Source: Streptomyces triticagri
Lineage (GTDB): Bacteria > Actinomycetota > Actinomycetes > Streptomycetales > Streptomycetaceae
Direction of reading: 5' to 3'
Assembly: GCF_003429565.1 (NCBI RefSeq)
Contig: NZ_QUAK01000079.1
Coordinates: 1-47,172, forward strand
Length of the DNA stretch: 47,172 nucleotides
Shown here: piece after piece, positions 41,679 through 47,172 of the stretch
How the letters are laid out: each line of letters begins with the position of its first letter
Numbering within the stretch: position 1 is the stretch's first letter
Program-made: the position numbers and the translations under genes
Notes under the pieces: model-generated
Told to the model about the DNA's origin: nothing
Database searches by the model: none
What the model saw: the letters and a program-made list of their open reading frames with translations, nothing else

Positions 41679-41945
41679 ATGGCTGACACGACGATCAAGG
41701 TTGACCGCGCGGTGCGTGACCGCCTCCTCGAGCTGGCGCGGGAACGCGGCATGACGATGCGGGACCTGGTCGCGGAGCTGGCCGGGGCGACGCCGACGCA
41801 GGATGAGCTGCGGGCGCGCTACGAGGCGACCAAGGCGTACGTCGAGGAGCACTTCCTCGGCCGGCCGTACACGGAGGAGGACGAGGCGGCCGGCGAGAAG
41901 GCCTGGGCCGATGTGGCGGCCGGGCGCCTGGGGGAGATCCAGTGA
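41679..41945 (+). CDS. Antitoxin, VapB-like ribbon-helix-helix protein
   Basis: From ATG 41679 the protein is 88 residues. It starts TTIKVDRAVRDRLLELARE then GMTMRDLVAELAG, a ribbon-helix-helix DNA-binding fold; the remaining part (YEATKAYVEEHFLGRPY, acidic end) would wrap the toxin. An upstream ATG at 41625 would add 18 residues encoded across the promoter-like GTATAC repeats, so it is less likely. The toxin gene overlaps its stop by four bases (GTGA). It probably binds its own promoter. Confidence 0.75.
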   Translation: MADTTIKVDRAVRDRLLELARERGMTMRDLVAELAGATPTQDELRARYEATKAYVEEHFLGRPYTEEDEAAGEKAWADVAAGRLGEIQ

Positions 41946-42370
41946 GCGACGAATCGACGTACCCGTGGCCCCGTGCGATCGTCCTGGACGACACCGCGGC
42001 GTTGGCGCTCGGCGGGGGCAACCGCATGGTCTCCCGGTTCGTGGTCGAAGCCGAGAAGGACCCGACCCTGCACGTCTACATCCCGGTGATGTGCCTCGCG
42101 GTGGCCGAGCGTGAGCGAGCCGGGGTCGCCGAGCATGTCGGATCGTTGCCCTCCGTCGACATCACGGAGATGGGCTTCGACGCGGCCGCGGCCATGGGTA
42201 AACGCGTCCGGATCGAGGCCGGCCGCGCCGGAGCGGACGACTGGGGCGGCGCACACGCGCTGCACCTGGGGCTGCCGTCGGTCGAGTGGCCGCGGGGTCG
42301 CCCGATCCTGACACGTGAGCCCGGGCGGTACCGCGGCACCGGCGTGCGGGCCGTCCGGATCGAGGGCTGA
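41942..42370 (+). CDS. PIN-domain-like toxin of a VapBC-type pair
   Basis: A 142-residue protein in the normal PIN size range. Candidate metal-binding acids are Asp in IVLDDTAALALGGG near residue 16, Glu in CLAVAERERAG near residue 57, and Asp in GRAGADDWGGAHALHLG near residue 99. PIN toxins are RNases that cut tRNA, rRNA or mRNA and are held inactive by the antitoxin. The match is by pattern and context, not a strong motif match, and the sequence is divergent. GTG 42370 end is followed by a hairpin shared with the convergent kinase gene. Confidence 0.65.
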   Translation: MSDESTYPWPRAIVLDDTAALALGGGNRMVSRFVVEAEKDPTLHVYIPVMCLAVAERERAGVAEHVGSLPSVDITEMGFDAAAAMGKRVRIEAGRAGADDWGGAHALHLGLPSVEWPRGRPILTREPGRYRGTGVRAVRIEG

Positions 42371-42415
42371 CCGCTCTTCCGGGCAGGACGGGGTCGGATC
42401 CCCGGCCCGGCAGTG

Positions 42416-42435
42416 GCCCCGGCTCTCGCCGGGGC
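42416..42435. terminator. Hairpin terminator between toxin and kinase genes
   Basis: GCCCCGGC (42416-42423) pairs perfectly with GCCGGGGC (42428-42435) around TCTC. It sits at the end of the minus-strand kinase gene, touching its stop codon, and 45 bases after the toxin gene, so it can serve both convergent units. Confidence 0.75.
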
Positions 42436-44450
42436 TACCGCACCCTGTTGAACGTGATCTCCTCGTTGTCCTCGTCCGTGGAGCTCTTCAGGCCGAGTTT
42501 GTTGGAATCGGTCGGGGCGAGTTTGACGCCGAAGGACGGGGTGGGTTTGCAGGCGTTCTTCGGGGTGGCCTGCTTGATGGCGGCCGGGCCGAGGATGAGG
42601 GCGCCGCGATCGATGAGGAAGAGCCGGGCCTCCGAGACGCAGGTGCGGTCCTCGGTGTCCGTGGAGAGGCGGGCGACGGGGGTGCCGGCGCGGCCCTGCT
42701 TGAGCTGGAGCAGGACGGGGACCTTCTTGCCGTCCTGCTTCGTGGTGGTCCGCCAGCTTCCCGCATAGCCGTCGGGCAGGGCCTTCTCGCCGCCTTCGGT
42801 GCTGCGCAGGGCGCCGGACTCGCCGTCGACGGCCGCCCAGCGCATCGTGCTGTCGCCGACGGCCTGCAGTGCCGCGCCCGGCGCGGTGCCGCACGCGTCG
42901 CGGGTCGCGCCCGCCGTGTCCTCGGCGGACTCGCCCTTGGGCAGGCCCAGCGTCAACTGCCCGTCCACAGAGGTGACATACGCGGTCTGCACGCAGAGCC
43001 GGTGCTCCTTGGTGTACGTGGTGAGGTGGGCGAGTACGGGCTGCTCGCTCTCGCCCTTGTCTTCGTCCTCGTTCTTGATGATCTCCACGCGCTGGATGTC
43101 GCCCTCGCGCTCGCCCTCGCGGATCGGTCCGTACCAGGATCCGAAGTACTTCTCCGGGATGTCGGAGGCCGTGGGCATCTTGTCGGTGGGCGCGGTGGCG
43201 CCGGCCGTGGGCGGTACGGGGCCGGCCTGGTCGGACGGGGAGGGCGAGCCGGACGGGGACTTGCTGCCGGTGTCGGGGGTGGAGCCCGCACCGCCGGTGC
43301 CCGCGGTGTCGCCGGAGTCCTTGTCCTGGCCGGCGAGGTTGAAGGCGAGCAGCCCGCCGCCGGCCAGTACCGCCACCGCCACGGCGGCGGCGAGCGGCGT
43401 GAGCCACTTGGGGCGGGAGCGGGCGGGGGCGGCCGGCGGGCCGAATCCCGGTGTGGGGGAGGGGGGTTGGTGCTGCGCCACCGGCGGTGTCGGGGGTGGT
43501 GCGGGCGTCGGCGCGGGTGGCGGCGTGGGTGCGGCCGCGTGCTCGGACGACGCGTCCGCGTCGAGGAGTTGGGCCGCGTGCCGGCCGAGGCTGTGCAGGA
43601 GGGTGGCGGGGAGCCAAGGGCCGGAGACCTCGGAGGGGGTCTCCGTACGGGTCAACAGGTCGGCGACGGAAGGGCGTTCGGCCGGATCCTTCGCCAGGCA
43701 GTCGCGTACCAGCGGGAGCAGCGAGTCGGGCAGGCCGGTTAGGTCCGGCTCCTCCTCGGCGACCCGGAACAGCAGCGCGTGCATGCCGATCTCCGACGTG
43801 CCGAACGGGGCGAGCCCCGTGGCCGCGTACGCCAGGACGGAGCCCAGGCAGAAGACGTCGCTCGCCGCGCCGATGGGCCGGCCGCGGACCTGCTCCGGCG
43901 ACATGAAGCCGGGGGAGCCGACGATCGCGCCGGTGCGGGTGTGCACTCCGTCGGCCACGGTGTCCACGGCGCGTGCGATGCCGAAGTCGATCACGCGGGG
44001 GCCGTCGAACGTCAGGAGCACATTGGACGGTTTGAGGTCGCGGTGGATCAGTCCGGCACCGTGGATGGCCTGCAGTGCGTGGGTGAGGCCTCCGGCCAGG
44101 GTGCGTACGGAGTCGGCGGGGAGCGGTCCGTGGTCGGTGCGGACGACCGTGTGCAGGTCCGGGCCGGGGACGTAGGCGGTGGCGACCCAGGGGGTGGGGG
44201 CGTCCGTGTCGGCGTCCAGGACGGGAGCGGTCCATTCGCCGCCGACGCGGCGGGCCGCCGCGACCTCCTGGGCGAACCTCGTCCGGAATTCGGGCTGTTC
44301 GGCCAGCTCCGGCTGTACGACCTTCACGGCGACCGTGCGGCCGCCCTCGGAGCGGGCGAGGTAGACGCGGCCCATGCCGCCTGCGCCGAGCCGGCTCAGG
44401 AGCCGGTAGGGGCCGATGTGGGTCGGGTCCTCGGAGGTCAGCTGGTCCAT
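42435..44450 (-). CDS. Transmembrane Ser/Thr protein kinase with two-copy extracytoplasmic domain
   Basis: A 671-residue PknB-type kinase. The catalytic domain (about 13-268) has LGAGGMGRVY (21-30), Lys43 in VAVKVV, the HRDLKPSN loop with Asp137, DFG at 155-157 and GSPGFMSPEQ in the activation segment. A Pro-rich linker (308-348) leads to one membrane helix (350-372) and a Ser/Gly/Pro spacer. The outside part holds two copies of one module: residues 431-541 (EKYFGSW, Cys486, Cys520) and 558-670 (DGYAGSW, Cys604, Cys634). The gene lies downstream of a solute-binding protein gene and a membrane protein with the same module. Confidence 0.92.
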   Translation of the reverse strand: MDQLTSEDPTHIGPYRLLSRLGAGGMGRVYLARSEGGRTVAVKVVQPELAEQPEFRTRFAQEVAAARRVGGEWTAPVLDADTDAPTPWVATAYVPGPDLHTVVRTDHGPLPADSVRTLAGGLTHALQAIHGAGLIHRDLKPSNVLLTFDGPRVIDFGIARAVDTVADGVHTRTGAIVGSPGFMSPEQVRGRPIGAASDVFCLGSVLAYAATGLAPFGTSEIGMHALLFRVAEEEPDLTGLPDSLLPLVRDCLAKDPAERPSVADLLTRTETPSEVSGPWLPATLLHSLGRHAAQLLDADASSEHAAAPTPPPAPTPAPPPTPPVAQHQPPSPTPGFGPPAAPARSRPKWLTPLAAAVAVAVLAGGGLLAFNLAGQDKDSGDTAGTGGAGSTPDTGSKSPSGSPSPSDQAGPVPPTAGATAPTDKMPTASDIPEKYFGSWYGPIREGEREGDIQRVEIIKNEDEDKGESEQPVLAHLTTYTKEHRLCVQTAYVTSVDGQLTLGLPKGESAEDTAGATRDACGTAPGAALQAVGDSTMRWAAVDGESGALRSTEGGEKALPDGYAGSWRTTTKQDGKKVPVLLQLKQGRAGTPVARLSTDTEDRTCVSEARLFLIDRGALILGPAAIKQATPKNACKPTPSFGVKLAPTDSNKLGLKSSTDEDNEEITFNRVR

Positions 44451-44504
44451 GGGGGCAGTCTGGTATATCCGGTGGGCGGTGTCGCGGGCGTTGTGTTTCG
44501 TTAC

Positions 44505-44566
44505 CCAGGCATCGGCCTGGCGGCCTCGTCCTCAAGCGCCGGACGGGCTTGATGTGCCGGACAGGC
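44505..44566. repeat. Intergenic repeat copy between kinase and solute-binding genes
   Basis: GGCCTCGTCCTCAAGCGCCG followed by GACGGGCTTG (44523-44552) matches, in inverse orientation, the element at 3265-3300, including the attached GGCCGCCAGGCCGAT part. A second partial arm, TGTGCCGGACAGGCTC, follows at 44553-44568. It probably forms a hairpin after the solute-binding protein gene. Confidence 0.65.
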
Positions 44567-44567
44567 T

Positions 44568-46127
44568 CTATTTGTTGCGCTTTGCGCACAGTGCGATGCC
44601 GTCCGGTGCCGCGCACGGCACGTGGCCGTGGGTGCGCATCACGTCCTGGCCGCTGCCCCGGCTCATGTAGTTGAGGAAGCTGGAGACCAGGGAGTTCGCG
44701 GGCGGCCGCCCGTAGGTGTACGCGTACTCGGTCTCTCGGAAGGGGTACGCGTCCCCGCTGCCGCCGCCCGAGGGGTCCGCCTCCTCGCCGACCGTGGGTG
44801 TGTGCCCGTCGAGACGCAGTACCTCGGTGCCCTCGGGGCGGCTGCCGGAGCGCAGTTCGCTGTAGCCGATGGCGCCCGGTGTGCGGGCGACGGTGTCCAG
44901 GACCTGGGGTGTGGAGTCGAGTTCGCAGCGGATGACGGGGGCGCGGGGGTCGTCCTTCGTGCGGCAGTCGCGGGAGGAGTTGGCGGGTTCGTTGCGGCCG
45001 AGGACGCGGCGCTGGAAGACCTCGCGGGTGCCGGAGCCGGCGTCGCGGCTGATGAGGACGATGGGCAGGTTCGGGCCGCCGAGCGGCTGCCAGGTGCGGA
45101 TCTCGCCGCGGTAGATCCGGCGGACCTGGTCGAGGGTGAGGTCGTCGACGCCGCTGACGCCCTGGTGGACGACGAGGGCGAAGGCGGAGACGGCGACGCT
45201 GTTCTCGCGCAGATCGCCGAAGCCGGGCGGCTTCGGTCCGTCGGACAGGGTGACGATCGCCGGCGAGCCGCCGTCCGCCTCGCGTCCGGCCGCGTCGAGC
45301 GCCTGGATTCCCGCGGTGCTGCCGCGCGCGTCGATGTCGACGGTCGAACCGGGGCAGTCCCGCATGTACTTCTTCGCCAACTCCTCGGCGACCGGCTCGA
45401 ATGCGGTGGATCCGGTGACCGTGATCGTGCCCTTCTCGCAGCCCATGGGTGGTGCGGGCCGGTCGCTGTCGCGCAGCAGGATCATCGAGGCGAGCACCAG
45501 CACGAAGACGGTCAGGACCGTGGTCAGTCCTTTGGCCATCCGGTGGAAGCGGGTGGGGCGTTCGTCCAGGGTGGTGGATCTGTTGGGCTCCACCGAGCCG
45601 TTCGCGAGGCCGCCGGTCACCCGGATGTCGCTGTCGGCGGGGCCGCCGGTGAGCATGACGAGGATCTTGTAGAAGCCGCCGCTGTTCACGGGCACCTTGG
45701 GCAGCCGTACGAGGTGGTCGTCGCTGCTGAAGCCGGACTCGGGGCCGAAGTGCTCCATCAGGTCGTCGATGTTGCGCTCGGTCAGCGCGACTCCGCGGAC
45801 CGTGCGGCCGGTGAACTCGACGGTCAGGCCGTACGGGCGCGGGCTGGTGTAGTCGGTGGCGAGGATGGCCTGCGAGCCGTCGTTCTCGATGCGGATCAGG
45901 ACGAGCGTGGCGTCCGGCAGGCCGGCTATCTCGTCGAAGACCCCGAGCCGCGCCTCGTCCGCCTCCTCCAGCTGGGCGCTGCCGATCGGTGCGTCCATCT
46001 GCACGCGGTGGCCGATCCGCCGGCGGCGCGGCACCCGGCGCTCGTACCAGAAGATCGCGACGGGTGCGATGACGCCGACGATCAGGGAGAACACGGCGAT
46101 GACGTTCTCGGCGGTCAGCCACTCCAC
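44568..46127 (-). CDS. Two-pass membrane protein with PstS-like substrate-binding domain
   Basis: This 519-residue protein has a first membrane helix (about 8-27), a beta-rich middle domain (45-190), a second helix (200-218) and an extracytoplasmic substrate-binding domain (230-519). The last resembles phosphate-binding PstS-type proteins: VTGSTAFEPVAEELAKKY (237-254), ARGSTAGIQALDAA, SRDAGSGTREVFQRRVLG and PGAIGYSELRSG. PstS proteins are normally free lipoproteins beside ABC permeases; here it is fused to a two-pass anchor, with kinase genes as neighbours and no transporter. That suggests sensing rather than transport. The ligand is unknown, phosphate being a guess from the fold. Confidence 0.8.
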   Translation of the reverse strand: MEWLTAENVIAVFSLIVGVIAPVAIFWYERRVPRRRRIGHRVQMDAPIGSAQLEEADEARLGVFDEIAGLPDATLVLIRIENDGSQAILATDYTSPRPYGLTVEFTGRTVRGVALTERNIDDLMEHFGPESGFSSDDHLVRLPKVPVNSGGFYKILVMLTGGPADSDIRVTGGLANGSVEPNRSTTLDERPTRFHRMAKGLTTVLTVFVLVLASMILLRDSDRPAPPMGCEKGTITVTGSTAFEPVAEELAKKYMRDCPGSTVDIDARGSTAGIQALDAAGREADGGSPAIVTLSDGPKPPGFGDLRENSVAVSAFALVVHQGVSGVDDLTLDQVRRIYRGEIRTWQPLGGPNLPIVLISRDAGSGTREVFQRRVLGRNEPANSSRDCRTKDDPRAPVIRCELDSTPQVLDTVARTPGAIGYSELRSGSRPEGTEVLRLDGHTPTVGEEADPSGGGSGDAYPFRETEYAYTYGRPPANSLVSSFLNYMSRGSGQDVMRTHGHVPCAAPDGIALCAKRNK

Positions 46128-46289
46128 GGGTGCCTCGCACGGTGTTCCGGATGGTTGGTCCGGTCACCGTACGAAGCAGTCGTCGGAGGTGGGAGACGGT
46201 CGGGCAGGCCTTCGGCCGGTGTTCGTCAGCTGTTCAACTTCTGTGTGTGCGGGGCGGGTTGGAGGGAGGCAGCAGCGAGGGCGGGGCGG

Positions 46290-47172
46290 TCAGTCCTTCG
46301 TGTACGTGAGGGGGTCCCCGCCGCTGCCGACGAGTTCGCGCTCCAGGGTGTCGGGGCCGTGCATCCGCAGCACGCTGGTCTGGCCGGGTTTGCAGGAGGC
46401 CGGGTCGCCCTTGATCACGGAGGACGGGCCGAGCTGCAGATCGTCGCCGGTGCCCGAGCGCAGGGTGGCCTCCCAGCGGCAGTCGTGACTGGGGCCCTTG
46501 CCGTCGAGGGTCATCACGACGTCGTCGGTGTCGCCCTGGACGATGGTCATGACCCGGGTGTTGGTGCCGCCGTCCGCCGGGAAGTCGGCGCGCCAGGTGC
46601 CGAGATAGCGCTCGGGCACCTCGCCGCTCGCCGGGGGCGAGTCGTCGCCGGGGGACGGGCTGTCGGAGGACGAGGACCGGCCTGCGTCGTCACCGTCGGG
46701 GCTCGGGGAGCCGTCGCCGCGCTGTTTGGCGTCCTGGCTGCTGCCGGTGCCGCTCGCGCCGCTCTTCGTACCGTCGTCGCCGTTCATCAGGGCGTACACG
46801 GCGCCGCCCGCGCCGAGCGCCACGACCAGCGCCACGGCGACCAGCACGGCGGTGCCGCGTCCGCTTCGCCTCGGCTGCGGGGGTCCGTACGGCGGGGTGT
46901 GGCCGTACGGCGATCCGTACGGGGAGGTGCTGCCGCTCCAGCCGTCGGTGGGATACGGGGCGCCGCCCTGGTAGTGCGGGTGGCCGTGGGCGCTCTGGGG
47001 GTGCGGGTAGCCGTAGGCGGTGCCCTGTGCCTGTCCGGGGGCGGGTGCTGCGGCGCCCGGGGGTGGGCCGGGTGGCGGGGCGCTGCCGGCGGACATGGTC
47101 GGCAGGTGGTCGACGGAGGGGGTGCCGGGGGTGCCCGGTGGGGGTGGGGCGGGAGTCGGGGTGTCGGGGGCG
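46290..47172 (-). CDS. Membrane protein with extracytoplasmic module, probably C-terminal part of a second Ser/Thr kinase (5' end outside window)
   Basis: An ATG at 47096 would give 268 residues, but the frame stays open to the window edge and the 25 codons before it are Pro/Thr-rich, just like the linker between kinase domain and helix in the neighbouring kinase. The order here is Pro/Gly/Tyr-rich linker, one membrane helix (SGRGTAVLVAVALVVALGAG), Ser/Asp/Pro spacer, then a module starting PERYLGTWRADF with cysteines in SHDCRWE and ASCKPG, LQLGPSSVIKG and LTYTKD at the end. This module matches both modules of the 42435-44450 kinase. A kinase domain upstream is inferred. A 162-base gap to the next gene holds nothing I recognise. 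Confidence 0.7.
   Translation of the reverse strand, partial: APDTPTPAPPPPGTPGTPSVDHLPTMSAGSAPPPGPPPGAAAPAPGQAQGTAYGYPHPQSAHGHPHYQGGAPYPTDGWSGSTSPYGSPYGHTPPYGPPQPRRSGRGTAVLVAVALVVALGAGGAVYALMNGDDGTKSGASGTGSSQDAKQRGDGSPSPDGDDAGRSSSSDSPSPGDDSPPASGEVPERYLGTWRADFPADGGTNTRVMTIVQGDTDDVVMTLDGKGPSHDCRWEATLRSGTGDDLQLGPSSVIKGDPASCKPGQTSVLRMHGPDTLERELVGSGGDPLTYTKD

Noticed and set aside
42076..46167. A very long open frame (about 1,360 codons) on the minus strand across the kinase and binding-protein genes
   Set aside because: It is Arg/Pro/His-rich with no domain, and lies in a different frame from two clear genes with catalytic and membrane motifs. It is a product of high GC.

Overview
The window is a high-GC stretch of actinobacterial chromosome, almost certainly Streptomyces. 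GTG starts are common, many starts sit 6-7 bases after a TANNNT-like -10 box (leaderless), short gene overlaps (ATGA, GTGA) are frequent, and the families present are typical of the genus (HTH-DUF5753 with DUF397, CGNR regulators, DUF3151, NarL-type two-component pairs, Ser/Thr kinases). From memory, the order pyrE - fba - DUF3151 - kynurenine genes - CYP107-like P450 - purA resembles the S. coelicolor SCO3629-SCO3650 region; I could not check this. I saw no tRNA, rRNA, CRISPR, IS element or prophage.

Layout. 1-3206: tail of an acidic membrane-anchored protein, aldose 1-epimerase, pyrE (two DnaA-box-like sites just upstream) and class II aldolase fba. 3207-6405: a repeat-rich gap, then a malX/malY-like PTS permease and PLP C-S lyase pair closed by a long hairpin. 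6404-10113: DUF3151 and the tryptophan-to-anthranilate branch (dioxygenase, kynureninase, probable formamidase). 10237-15274: NmrA-like reductase, a NarL-type two-component system, a P450 and a small secreted protein. 15311-18613: an ABC-2 exporter divergent from a MarR/GbsR regulator around a perfect palindrome. 18632-21913: DUF1838, a degenerate diacylglycerol-kinase-like protein and purA.

21981-32807: an HTH gene remnant, cupin, DinB and GNAT genes, azlCD divergent from a CGNR regulator, a methyltransferase, a second two-component system, a histidine phosphatase with an M20 amidohydrolase, and an MFS exporter divergent from an HxlR regulator. 32845-42370: an RlmA-type 23S rRNA methyltransferase behind a possible leaderless leader peptide, GNAT and methyltransferase genes, an HTH/DUF397 operon, a second MFS exporter next to a 4x19-bp array, another methyltransferase next to a 4x16-bp array, an HTH protein behind a palindrome, and a VapBC-like pair. 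42435-47172: Ser/Thr kinase, two-pass solute-binding protein, and the C-terminal part of a second membrane protein (probably another kinase) that runs off the window.

Much of the window is housekeeping and ordinary. The best candidates for something undescribed are: (a) the kinase / solute-binding / kinase-like locus, in which one cysteine-paired extracytoplasmic module appears three times; (b) the leaderless nine-residue leader peptide and competing hairpins before the rRNA methyltransferase; (c) several exporter/regulator pairs with readable operators; and (d) two tandem promoter-proximal repeat arrays. All of these are inferences from sequence alone.
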